Origin: Acidimicrobiaceae bacterium
Lineage (GTDB): Bacteria > Actinomycetota > Acidimicrobiia > Acidimicrobiales > Ilumatobacteraceae
Direction of reading: 5' to 3'
Assembly (NCBI GenBank): GCA_003455715.1
Contig: DMQJ01000394.1
Span: forward strand, 413-6,277
Length of the DNA stretch: 5,865 bases
Shown: piece by piece, positions 1 through 5,584 of the stretch
How positions within the stretch are numbered: the stretch's first letter is position 1
How the letters are laid out: each line of letters opens with the position of its first letter
The notes under the pieces: generated by a model
What the model was told of the DNA's origin: nothing
What the model saw: only the letters and a program-made list of their open reading frames with translations
Database searches by the model: none
Program-made: the position numbers and the translations under genes

Positions 1-1
1 G

Positions 2-1057
2 GTCACCGTGTTCGCATCGGTCGGCGCCGCCAGCCGAGCCGGGTTCGTGATCAAAGGCGGCGCCGCGATCGAAGCGCTCGCCACCGTGCGAGCCGTCGCC
101 TTCGACAAGACCGGCACCCTCACCCGCAACCAACCCCAAGTGGTCGACACCGTCGCCGCCGCCGGCAGCACCGCCGCCGATGTCCTCAGGTTCGCGGCGT
201 CACTCGAGCGGTTCAGCGATCACCCACTCGCCGCAGCGATCGTGGCCGCCGCCCCCCTGACCGATGACGCCGACGACGTCACCACCGACGTCGGCTCCGG
301 GATCACCGGCCGCGTTGGCGACAGCAAGGTCCGTGTAGGTAAGCCCGGTTACATCGATCCCGCCACCCTCACCGCGGACGTCGAACGACTCCAGGCCGCC
401 GGCGCGACCGTCGTGCTCGTCGAACGCAACGGCGCCACGATCGGTGCGATCGCCCTGCGCGACGAACTCCGGCCGGAGGCGGCCGATGTGGTTGCGCGGC
501 TCCGTCGACACCATCGGTTGCACATCGCCATGCTCACCGGCGACCAACACCGCACCGCCACCGCCATCGGCTGGGTAGCCGGCATTGAGGACCTCCGCAG
601 CGAACTGCTCCCCGACGACAAGCGCAGCGCCGTCGAACGGCTCCGCGCCCACGGCTCAGTGGCGATGGTCGGCGACGGCATCAACGACGCTCCCGCACTC
701 GCCACCGCCGACGTCGGCATCGCCATGGGCGCCGCCGGCAGCGACGTCGCCGTCGAGGCAGCCGACATCGCGGTCATGGGCGACAGCCTCACCCATCTCC
801 CCGACCTCATCGACCACGCCCGCCGGACACGCACGATCATGATCCAGAACCTCGTTCTGTCCGGAATGATCATCGCCGTCCTGATCCCCGCCGCGGCCGC
901 CGGACTACTCGGCCTCGGCATTGTCGTCGCCATCCACGAAGGCGCCGAGATCATCGTCATCGCCAACGGACTCCGAGCCCGCTCCACCAGCAGCTTCAAC
1001 CAGCCCGCCCCGGCCAGCCAATCGAACCCCGCTTCCCAGGAGCACGCACATGCCTGA
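2..1057 (+). CDS. Heavy-metal P1B-type ATPase, C-terminal part (5' end outside window)
   Basis: This is the C-terminal part of an inner-membrane metal-exporting P-type ATPase. The frame is open to the window's left edge and the first residues fit the segment just before the phosphorylation site, so the N-terminal helices are missing and the GTG at 8 is not the real start. Counting from that GTG, visible motifs are DKTGTLT (catalytic Asp33, phosphorylated by ATP), the heavy-metal-ATPase SDHPLA motif (70-75), TGD (177-179), the hinge GDGINDAP (222-229), and two C-terminal helices (about 280-323). The last helix carries HEGAE (310-314). HEG in this position is typical of the P1B-4 group (Co/Fe/Ni-type, CtpD/CoaT-like) rather than CopA or ZntA. 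The metal cannot be fixed without the missing transmembrane motif. A His-containing tail (EHAHA) ends the protein. The stop overlaps the next gene, indicating cotranscription. Family call is firm; substrate is inference. Confidence 0.95.
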   Translation, partial: VTVFASVGAASRAGFVIKGGAAIEALATVRAVAFDKTGTLTRNQPQVVDTVAAAGSTAADVLRFAASLERFSDHPLAAAIVAAAPLTDDADDVTTDVGSGITGRVGDSKVRVGKPGYIDPATLTADVERLQAAGATVVLVERNGATIGAIALRDELRPEAADVVARLRRHHRLHIAMLTGDQHRTATAIGWVAGIEDLRSELLPDDKRSAVERLRAHGSVAMVGDGINDAPALATADVGIAMGAAGSDVAVEAADIAVMGDSLTHLPDLIDHARRTRTIMIQNLVLSGMIIAVLIPAAAAGLLGLGIVVAIHEGAEIIVIANGLRARSTSSFNQPAPASQSNPASQEHAHA

Positions 1058-1412
1058 CCACTCCCGCTGGCGGATCCCCGCCGACATCGCCACCCTGCTA
1101 GATGCCGAGCTGACCTCCGCCCGGACCAGCGACGACCCGTGGCCGTCACTGGAACGAGCACACCTGCTCTCCCAACCCTGGGCATGGCCCCACACCCGCG
1201 TCCACCTCGCCATGCTCCGCTTCGCAATGGCCCAGCGAGATCGACGCGAGATCGCCGGGCAGATCATCCGACTTGCCGTCGCCGGCCCGGGATCACTTGC
1301 CGGTAAGTATCCGTCTGGCAACACCGGCCGAACCACGATGCGACTCACCGAAACCGCCCCGCTGCCGGCGGACATCGACAACGTCCTCACTCGCTACACG
1401 TCGGCCGACTGA
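1050..1412 (+). CDS. DUF3703 family protein
   Basis: A 120-residue protein with no signal peptide or membrane helix, recognised as DUF3703 from conserved blocks: ERAHLLSQPW (35-44), HTRVHLAML (48-56), an RD-REI helix (63-68) and GPGSLAGKYPSGNTGR (79-94). The family has no established biochemical role that I know of; members are small and often sit beside heavy-metal transporters and MerR regulators, and this one fits that pattern. The ATG at 1050 is chosen because AGGAG lies at 1038-1042, 7 bases upstream. The same frame is open further upstream, inside the ATPase gene, but lacks this site. The start overlaps the ATPase stop by 8 bases, so the two are probably translationally coupled and one operon. 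A role as a cytoplasmic accessory to the ATPase is inference. Confidence 0.88.
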   Translation: MPDHSRWRIPADIATLLDAELTSARTSDDPWPSLERAHLLSQPWAWPHTRVHLAMLRFAMAQRDRREIAGQIIRLAVAGPGSLAGKYPSGNTGRTTMRLTETAPLPADIDNVLTRYTSAD

Positions 1413-1444
1413 ACAAACCAGGCCAGGTCGGGGAACTCGCCAGC

Positions 1445-1464
1445 CGTGCGAGGTCACCCGCACG
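1445..1464 (+). other. Hairpin just upstream of the lipoprotein start
   Basis: CGTGCG (1445-1450) can pair with CGCACG (1459-1464) across an 8-base loop. The only Shine-Dalgarno-like sequence for the 1468 gene, GAGG at 1450-1453, lies at its stem-loop junction. There is no T-run, so it is a poor terminator. It could affect translation of the lipoprotein, but a short GC-rich dyad can arise by chance here. Confidence 0.25.
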
Positions 1465-1467
1465 TGT

Positions 1468-2367
1468 ATGCATGAACACCAGCACGTCGCCCCAAGTCCC
1501 GTCGTCAGCCGGCGCGTGCTGCTGGTAGGGACAGCGGGCGCTGTCATCCTCGCCGCCTGCGGCTCGGACGCGCCCTCGAGTTCCCCCGCCAACACCCCGG
1601 CCGCGACCGCCGGCGACGCGGACAGCATGGCGTTGGTGCGGTTCTTCGCCGAACCGAGCGTCACCGTCGGCACGGGACGTCGACTCGTGTTCGGCCTCGC
1701 CGACGCCGACGGCACCCTGCGACCCGAAGGCCCCTCGCAAGTATCGGCATCGCTGCTCGACCCCACCGGCGCCGAAATCTCGACGATCACCGGTCTCCGC
1801 CGCGACGTCAACCTGCCACGCGCCTACTACGAGTTCCGCGTCGACGTCCCCCAAGAAGGTGCCCACACGCTGCGCGTCAGCGATGGGGCCGCGACGGCCG
1901 AGGCATCCTTCACCGTGGTCGCCCAGGGGAGCCTGCCGTTCCCCGGGCCGGGCGACCCACTGCCGCCGTTCGACACGCCAACGGTCGCAGTGCCGGGTGG
2001 GGTCGACCCGGTCTGCACCCGCGAGCCGGCCTGCCCGTTCCACGACATCACCCTCAGCGACGCCCTCGACGCCGGGAAGCCGATCGTCTACCTCGTCGGC
2101 ACGCCGGCGTTCTGCCAGACCGGGATCTGTGGCCCCGTCCTCGACGTGATGATGGGCGTCGTCGACGACTACCCGGATCTGCAGTTCATCCATGCGGAGG
2201 TGTACACCGACAACACCGCCACCCAGGCTGCGCCGGCAGTTGCCGCGGCCGGGCTCTCGTTCGAACCAGTGATCTTCCTCACCGACGCATCAGGGACCGT
2301 CGTCGAACGGCTCGACGTGATCGTCGACGAGAGCGAACTCAGAGAGCAACTCGCCGCGCTCAGCTGA
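1468..2367 (+). CDS. Tat-type lipoprotein with beta-sandwich-like and thioredoxin-like domains
   Basis: A 299-residue exported lipoprotein. The N-terminus has a twin-arginine motif (SRRVLL, 14-19), a hydrophobic stretch, and a lipobox LAAC with lipidated Cys31; a Ser/Ala/Pro/Thr-rich linker follows. Residues about 55-152 look like an all-beta Ig-like domain, resembling YtkA/FixH/CopC-type extracytoplasmic domains. Residues about 180-299 resemble a thioredoxin fold: a beta strand KPIVYLVG, then FCQTGICGP with Cys216 and Cys221, and a later strand with the cis-Pro candidate FEPVIFL (266-271). The cysteine spacing is CX4C, not the CX2C of thioredoxin. Another pair, Cys183 and Cys189 (CTREPAC), lies just before the domain. 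The ATG at 1468 is preferred because it directly gives a proper signal peptide, although the GAGG at 1450 is 14 bases away. Likely role: thiol redox or metal handling outside the membrane. It converges on the cytochrome gene. Exact substrate unknown. Confidence 0.85.
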   Translation: MHEHQHVAPSPVVSRRVLLVGTAGAVILAACGSDAPSSSPANTPAATAGDADSMALVRFFAEPSVTVGTGRRLVFGLADADGTLRPEGPSQVSASLLDPTGAEISTITGLRRDVNLPRAYYEFRVDVPQEGAHTLRVSDGAATAEASFTVVAQGSLPFPGPGDPLPPFDTPTVAVPGGVDPVCTREPACPFHDITLSDALDAGKPIVYLVGTPAFCQTGICGPVLDVMMGVVDDYPDLQFIHAEVYTDNTATQAAPAVAAAGLSFEPVIFLTDASGTVVERLDVIVDESELREQLAALS

Positions 2368-2408
2368 GTATCACTGAAGCTGGCGAAGCGAGGTCTGCTG
2401 GCCGATCG

Positions 2409-2813
2409 TCACTCGTCGGCCAACGACCCGATGAACGCCACGATCTCGTCGATCTCCTCGTCGGTCAGCGCATTGCGCGGCATCTGCACGCTGAAGCCGG
2501 CGACGATTCGTGCCGCCGGATCACGGATCGACTCGAACAAGTACTCCCCGTCGGCAACCACCGTCGTGCCGTCGCTCAGCTCCACGTCCGAACCCGCAAG
2601 CCCCACCCAGCCCGGCCCGACACCGCCCTGGAACGACCCTCCATGACAGCTCGCACAACCCGCCTGGCGAGCGATCTGCTCCCCGGCAGCACCGACCGGC
2701 GAAGCCGTCGAACCCGGCGAATCACTCCCGCCACACGCGGCGACAACGAGGGCCGTCACTATCACTGTCACGAGCTTCCACAGCACGACCCACAGGTGAT
2801 CCGAACACCGCAC
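2409..2813 (-). CDS. Small lipoprotein c-type cytochrome (monoheme)
   Basis: A 134-residue exported protein. A hydrophobic signal sequence ends in the lipobox VAAC (lipidated Cys27), then a Ser/Gly-rich linker. Residues 53-57 are CASCH, the CXXCH site for covalent heme c, with His57 as proximal ligand. QMPRNALTDEEIDEIVAFI (from 110) is a classic cytochrome c C-terminal helix with Met111 as the sixth-ligand candidate. It should be membrane-anchored on the outer face and carry electrons. The partner oxidase or reductase is not in the window. The start is uncertain: GTG at 2813 has a weak GGCGGGAA upstream, while a second in-frame GTG at 2786 would give a compact signal peptide beginning LWKLV. 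The gene is convergent with the thioredoxin-like lipoprotein (41 bases apart) and divergent from the gene at 2882. It has no rare cysteine or missing heme residue. Confidence 0.9.
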   Translation of the reverse strand: MRCSDHLWVVLWKLVTVIVTALVVAACGGSDSPGSTASPVGAAGEQIARQAGCASCHGGSFQGGVGPGWVGLAGSDVELSDGTTVVADGEYLFESIRDPAARIVAGFSVQMPRNALTDEEIDEIVAFIGSLADE

Positions 2814-2881
2814 GCGGTTCCCGCCACCCGACCTGCCGACCCGATGGAACTCACGACCAGCGACCAGTCACCCGTAGGGAC

Positions 2882-3172
2882 GTGAACGAGCCGCCCGAGT
2901 CATCGACATCTACGGATGAACCCGACGGCGCAGTGGAGCCCTCACGCCCCGCGTCTGAGGCACCAACCGAGACGGTGGAAGCCCTCGCGGCCGAGCCGAC
3001 CACAGCTGATCCAGAGCCGGACCCGAGTTCAGCCGACGCGCCACCGACAGCTCTACCGCCGACCGCACCAAGGACGAGACCGCCTCGCACCCAGCAGGTC
3101 CTCACCGCCGCAGTGCTCGCGCTCATCGCGCTCTCGGTCGTCCTGCTTGCAATCGAGATCGCCAACCAGTGA
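2882..3172 (+). CDS. Small Pro/Thr/Glu-rich single-pass membrane protein, uncharacterised
   Basis: A 96-residue hypothetical protein. About 70 residues are low-complexity, rich in Pro, Ala, Thr, Ser, Glu and Asp, followed by a short basic stretch (RTRPPRTQQ) and one C-terminal hydrophobic helix (about residues 74-93, VLTAAVLALIALSVVLLAIE), ending IANQ. That arrangement fits a tail-anchored protein with an acidic disordered head and a positively charged patch next to the membrane. I do not recognise the family. The start is uncertain: the GTG at 2882 has AGGGA almost touching it, too close for a normal ribosome site, and a GTG at 2933 has none. The frame stays open upstream, but that part runs antisense to the cytochrome and has no start signal. 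Codon third positions are GC-rich but less so than in neighbours. The hydrophobic helix makes a real gene more likely than not. Confidence 0.5.
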   Translation: MNEPPESSTSTDEPDGAVEPSRPASEAPTETVEALAAEPTTADPEPDPSSADAPPTALPPTAPRTRPPRTQQVLTAAVLALIALSVVLLAIEIANQ

Positions 3173-3247
3173 CCGCCCACAACTCACCACGACCGACGCT
3201 CAGTGGTAGCCAACCCGGAGACGTCGAGGTCAGGGTGAGGTGCTGTA

Positions 3248-3260
3248 CGGGCGAAGCCCG
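3248..3260. terminator. Short hairpin between convergent genes, possible terminator
   Basis: CGGGC (3248-3252) pairs with GCCCG (3256-3260) around a GAA loop; GT/AC can add two pairs beyond an A-A mismatch. It lies in the 163-base gap between the convergent genes ending at 3172 and 3336, where a terminator is expected. No T-run follows on either strand, so intrinsic termination is only a possibility. Confidence 0.3.
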
Positions 3261-3335
3261 AACTTCTCGCGACGCCTGCGACCTGCGTGGCGATCGCCCT
3301 TCCCGGCACGATGCTCAGCGTCCTGCCGCGCCGGG

Positions 3336-3785
3336 CTACCGATCCGGTGCGGTCCCGACGTTGGTCGTCGACGGCCGCAGGACACCATGGTCGTCGCTGA
3401 CGAAACTGAGGCCCTTGTCGGCGAAGCGGGCGTAGAGCTCGTCGGGGCCGCCGGCGGCGGTGACAGGGAGCTCGTAGTACTCGTCGAGGATCTGTCGTGC
3501 GATGGGGTCATCGATGACGGTGGAGTCCCAGAGGACCTCGGCGGCGGTCTCGGTGATCGTGAAGTCGAAGAACGCGCAGCACGCCTTCTCGCGCGCCGCG
3601 AGGTCGCGCACGTGATCAGCGACGCCGGGTTCGGCCCGTAGCCGGAAGCGGACGCCGGTGTCGGTCCGTTCTCTCGCGACGAGCGTGGCGCCGAACAGTT
3701 CCTTGTACTCGGCGACTCGTTCGTCGGGGGTGTCGGGTGCGGTTGTCATGTCGCAGACGATCGGCCGGTTGTCATTGGTGGTCAT
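3336..3785 (-). CDS. Uncharacterised double-cysteine protein, divergent from a MerR regulator
   Basis: A 149-residue soluble protein, without signal peptide or membrane helix. The recognisable core runs from IVCDM (Cys11) through an ELFGATLVARERTDTGVRFRL segment to a helix with EKACCAFFDFTI, where Cys69-Cys70 are adjacent. Small actinobacterial proteins with this layout (one early Cys, then a CC-x-FF/FL block) often lie next to MerR genes; I know of no proven function. Three cysteines in conserved-looking places suggest metal or thiol binding, which is inference. The C-terminal 45 residues, including DELYARFADKGLSF, extend past the core. The ATG at 3785 is chosen because AGGA lies 9 bases upstream; an internal Met at 13 would lose Cys11. 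Its promoter has the 20-base spacer of MerR-activated promoters, so it is very probably the direct target of the regulator at 3882. Confidence 0.8.
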   Translation of the reverse strand: MTTNDNRPIVCDMTTAPDTPDERVAEYKELFGATLVARERTDTGVRFRLRAEPGVADHVRDLAAREKACCAFFDFTITETAAEVLWDSTVIDDPIARQILDEYYELPVTAAGGPDELYARFADKGLSFVSDDHGVLRPSTTNVGTAPDR

Positions 3786-3834
3786 GTTCGAGGTTCCTGT
3801 CCGTCGTGACGATCGAAGACCGTGCGTAGCACTC

Positions 3835-3866
3835 AACGTAGAGTCTTGACCTAGGTCCAGAGTCAA
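3835..3866 (-). promoter_or_regulatory. MerR-type promoter and operator for the 3785 gene (operator 1)
   Basis: On the minus strand TTGACT (3866-3861) and TACGTT (3840-3835) form -35 and -10 boxes with a 20-base spacer, longer than the usual 17 as in MerR-activated promoters. The spacer holds an imperfect 24-base dyad (3841-3864, 10 of 12 positions matching per arm) centred on ACCTAGGT; its core GACCTAGGTC (3848-3857) is a perfect palindrome. A second pairing, TCTTGAC (3844-3850) with GTCAAGA (3862-3868), overlaps it. The site lies between the divergent genes, so the 3882 regulator should bind here and may also control its own expression. Confidence 0.8.
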
Positions 3867-3881
3867 GAGAAAGCTGATGGG

Positions 3882-4262
3882 ATGAAGATCGGCCAGGTCG
3901 CGGAAGAAGCAGGCGTGAGTGTGGACACGGTCCGCTTCTACGAGCGTCGCGGTGTCCTGCCCGCACCGGATCGGATGCCGTCGGGCTATCGCACGTACAC
4001 CCCCGCTGCGGTGCAGCGGATCCGCCTGGCTCGCCGGTTGCAGGCGCTGGGGTTGACGCTCGATGAGGTGATCGGCGCATTGCACGCCACCGACCGGGGG
4101 GATGTGTCGTGCGCGTCGGAGCGGTGGCGCCTCGAAGCCGTCCTCGACCGGATCGACGCCAAGATCGCCGAGCTGCGCTCGGTGCGCCGTGAAGTAGGCC
4201 GGGTATTGGCCCGCTGTGACCGTGACGAGTGCGTGTTCACGGAATCCGACATTCGGACTTGA
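3882..4262 (+). CDS. MerR family metal-responsive regulator (MerR-1)
   Basis: A 126-residue dimeric transcription factor. The N-terminal winged helix-turn-helix is IGQVAEEAGVSVDTVRFYE (3-21), followed by the wing GYRTY (35-39) and the second helix pair (LARRLQALGLTLDEV). A dimerisation coiled coil (about 82-111) precedes the metal loop. Cysteines are Cys77 (before the coil), Cys112 and Cys117 (RCDRDEC). Cys77 and Cys112 match the spacing of mercury, cadmium and lead sensors of the MerR/CadR/PbrR group; the third Cys is only 5 residues on. So it senses a soft or divalent metal; which one is not visible. ATG at 3882 follows a weak GAAAG. It is divergent from the double-cysteine gene and should activate it by untwisting operator 1. 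Its stop codon overlaps the -35 box of the next promoter. Confidence 0.92.
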   Translation: MKIGQVAEEAGVSVDTVRFYERRGVLPAPDRMPSGYRTYTPAAVQRIRLARRLQALGLTLDEVIGALHATDRGDVSCASERWRLEAVLDRIDAKIAELRSVRREVGRVLARCDRDECVFTESDIRT

Positions 4263-4290
4263 CCTTCGACTCGGGTTGAAGCCGTACGGT
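4259..4290 (+). promoter_or_regulatory. MerR-type promoter and operator for the 4342 gene (operator 2)
   Basis: TTGACC (4259-4264) and TACGGT (4285-4290) are separated by exactly 20 bases. The spacer contains the dyad TTCGACTCGGGTTGAA (4265-4280). The -35 box overlaps the stop of MerR-1. Compared with the promoter at 4706, the two match at about 24 of 32 positions, and this dyad matches the reverse complement of the other at 14 of 16. The same regulator probably binds both. Confidence 0.8.
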
Positions 4291-4328
4291 CAACTCGAGT
4301 GCCACCCGACCCATGCGATGGCCGAACC

Positions 4329-4334
4329 GAGGAG
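4329..4334 (+). promoter_or_regulatory. Ribosome binding site that sets the 4342 start
   Basis: GAGGAG lies 7 bases before the GTG at 4342. The in-frame ATG at 4318 has no comparable site, and the GTG at 4351 is 16 bases away, so GTG 4342 is the preferred start. Confidence 0.7.
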
Positions 4335-4341
4335 CTCGATC

Positions 4342-4677
4342 GTGATCCCAGTGAACGTCAACAACGCCGACGACGAAGCCTGCGCAGTGGACCGCAGCTG
4401 CAACGACTCGGGCTGCGGATGTCACCCGACCACCACAACGCGCATCGATCGGGCAACCCCAGCTGCTGCATCAAAGCCAGCCAAGCGCGGTCTCGCTGCC
4501 GCACTGCTCGCCGTGACGTGCGCCGCGAGTTGCCTGGCTGTGCCGCTTGCAGTCGGCGGCGCAGCAGCTGTGTCGGGCGCGCTCGCCGGCGAATGGTGGA
4601 TCGTCGTCGGAGTCGTTGCCGTTGCAGCACTCGCCGTCGGACTTCTGAGCCGACGTCGGGGCGGTCGCGTCTGCTGA
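4342..4677 (+). CDS. Small Cys-rich two-helix membrane protein, putative metal transporter or carrier
   Basis: A 111-residue membrane protein starting at the GTG with a GAGGAG site. The N-terminal cytoplasmic-looking region holds Cys14, Cys20, Cys25 and Cys27 (CNDSGCGCHP, 20-29), a likely metal-binding patch. After a basic stretch (KPAKR) comes the first helix (about 50-76) with CAASC (Cys60, Cys64) at its middle, then a short AGEWW turn and a second helix (about 85-102), an RRR end and a C-terminal Cys111. Paired cysteines inside a first helix are seen in mercury uptake proteins (MerT/MerF/MerC), but I cannot assign it to one; no heavy-metal-associated domain is present. It is preceded by operator 2 and followed after 66 bases by MerR-2, whose C-terminal CDDTCGC motif resembles its own. 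A role in moving or handing over a soft metal is inference. Confidence 0.78.
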   Translation: MIPVNVNNADDEACAVDRSCNDSGCGCHPTTTTRIDRATPAAASKPAKRGLAAALLAVTCAASCLAVPLAVGGAAAVSGALAGEWWIVVGVVAVAALAVGLLSRRRGGRVC

Positions 4678-4705
4678 CCACGGCGCGCAGATTCCGAGGG
4701 CCGAG

Positions 4706-4737
4706 TTGACCTTCAACCTGGGTCGAACCTCTACCGT
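4706..4737 (+). promoter_or_regulatory. MerR-type promoter and operator for MerR-2 (operator 3), likely leaderless
   Basis: TTGACC (4706-4711) and TACCGT (4732-4737) have a 20-base spacer with the dyad TTCAACCTGGGTCGAA (4712-4727). Transcription would begin about 7 bases after the -10 box, at or next to the A of the ATG at 4744, so the mRNA for MerR-2 probably lacks a leader. No Shine-Dalgarno sequence precedes that ATG, in agreement. The promoter would read through MerR-2 into the YnfA gene. Confidence 0.82.
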
Positions 4738-4743
4738 GTCGGT

Positions 4744-5214
4744 ATGTCCGGGTATCTGATCGCCGAGGTCGCGCAACGCACCGGGTTCTCGACCTCCGCG
4801 TTGAGGTTCTACGAACAGAACGGGCTCGTGCGCCCGGGGCGGACACCTGCTGGGTATCGCCGCTACGACGACGAGCACCTCGAGACCCTTGCGTTCATCG
4901 GCCGGGCGAAAGGCTTCGGGCTCACCCTCGACGAGATCACCGAGCTGCTCGGTCTGCTCGACCAAGACCAATGCGCACCGGTGCAACACCGCCTCAAAGA
5001 TCTTGTCGACACCAAAATCGCCGAGGCCGAACAACGAATCGCCGAGTTGTCGTCGTTCACCGACGAACTGCGCCGGGTCGCAGCCACCCTCGACAACCAC
5101 ACCCCGGACGGCCCATGCGACGACACCTGTGGCTGCACCACCGACACCCACCCGGCCATCGTGACGCTCAGCCCGGCCAATCACCCGGGTGTGCCTGACA
5201 CGACGGTGTCGTGA
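4744..5214 (+). CDS. MerR family metal-responsive regulator (MerR-2)
   Basis: A 156-residue MerR regulator. The helix-turn-helix is [19 protein letters not shown] (6-24), with the wing AGYRRY (36-41), the second DNA-contact region ([17 protein letters not shown]), and a long dimerisation helix (about 82-116). Cys77 sits at the usual first metal position. The usual second Cys near 112 is absent; instead the tail has Cys125, Cys129 and Cys131 (CDDTCGC), so the site probably uses Cys77 plus the tail of the partner subunit. This Cys-X3-Cys-X-Cys tail occurs in actinobacterial MerR proteins of mercury-type systems as I recall. About 25 further residues follow with no clear role. Expression is from operator 3 and probably autoregulated. 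It differs clearly from MerR-1, so it is not a recent duplicate. Confidence 0.92.
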   Translation: MSGYLIAEVAQRTGFSTSALRFYEQNGLVRPGRTPAGYRRYDDEHLETLAFIGRAKGFGLTLDEITELLGLLDQDQCAPVQHRLKDLVDTKIAEAEQRIAELSSFTDELRRVAATLDNHTPDGPCDDTCGCTTDTHPAIVTLSPANHPGVPDTTVS

Positions 5215-5245
5215 TCGACACGCCATCCGCCGAGGGCACACAACA

Positions 5246-5578
5246 ATGAGCATCGCCCGCACGATCACTCTGTTCGTCGCCGCTGCGATCGCAGAGATCG
5301 GAGGCGCCTGGCTCATCTGGCAAGGCGTGCGCGAACACCGCGGCATCGCCTGGATCGGAGCCGGCATCGCCGCCCTCGCCGCCTACGGCTTCGTCGCCAC
5401 CCTCCAAGAAGACAGCAACTTCGGTCGGGTGCTCGCCGCCTACGGCGGCATCTTCGTCGCCGGATCCCTCGCCTGGGCCATCGCCCTCGACGGCTTCAAA
5501 CCCGACCGATGGGACTACACCGGCGCAGCCATCTGCCTCCTCGGCGTCGCCGTCATCATGTTCGCTCCACGCAGCTGA
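5246..5578 (+). CDS. ynfA: YnfA/UPF0060 family membrane protein
   Basis: A 110-residue integral membrane protein, close to the family's usual 108. Four hydrophobic helices are visible at about 4-25, 33-53, 62-82 and 90-107. Family blocks are [15 protein letters not shown] (12-26), [15 protein letters not shown] (64-78), DGFKPDRWD (82-90) and [17 protein letters not shown] (93-109). The family is related in fold to small multidrug resistance efflux proteins; transport of a drug or cation has been proposed but not settled. ATG at 5246 is chosen because GAGGG at 5232-5236 is 9 bases upstream and the sequence begins at the family's usual N-terminus; the frame is open further upstream but overlaps MerR-2. 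The gap to MerR-2 is 31 bases with no promoter seen, so both probably share operator 3. Confidence 0.93.
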   Translation: MSIARTITLFVAAAIAEIGGAWLIWQGVREHRGIAWIGAGIAALAAYGFVATLQEDSNFGRVLAAYGGIFVAGSLAWAIALDGFKPDRWDYTGAAICLLGVAVIMFAPRS

Positions 5579-5584
5579 CACCCG

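Noticed and set aside
349..1227. Long minus-strand open frame opposite the ATPase and DUF3703 genes
   Set aside because: Low-complexity Arg/Ser/Ala-rich translation; the opposite strand encodes clear family motifs, so this is a mirror of its codon bias.
2854..2867. Tandem CGACCAG repeat between the cytochrome and the 2882 gene
   Set aside because: Two 7-base copies only, in GC-rich DNA, with no promoter boxes around them; too little to call an operator.
3786..4085. N-terminal extension of the double-cysteine protein beyond the ATG at 3785
   Set aside because: It would run through the MerR operator and antisense into MerR-1; a good AGGA site precedes 3785 and the extension has no conserved features.
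4471..5367. Long minus-strand open frame opposite the 4342 gene, MerR-2 and YnfA
   Set aside because: Spans three well-supported plus-strand genes and has no family features.
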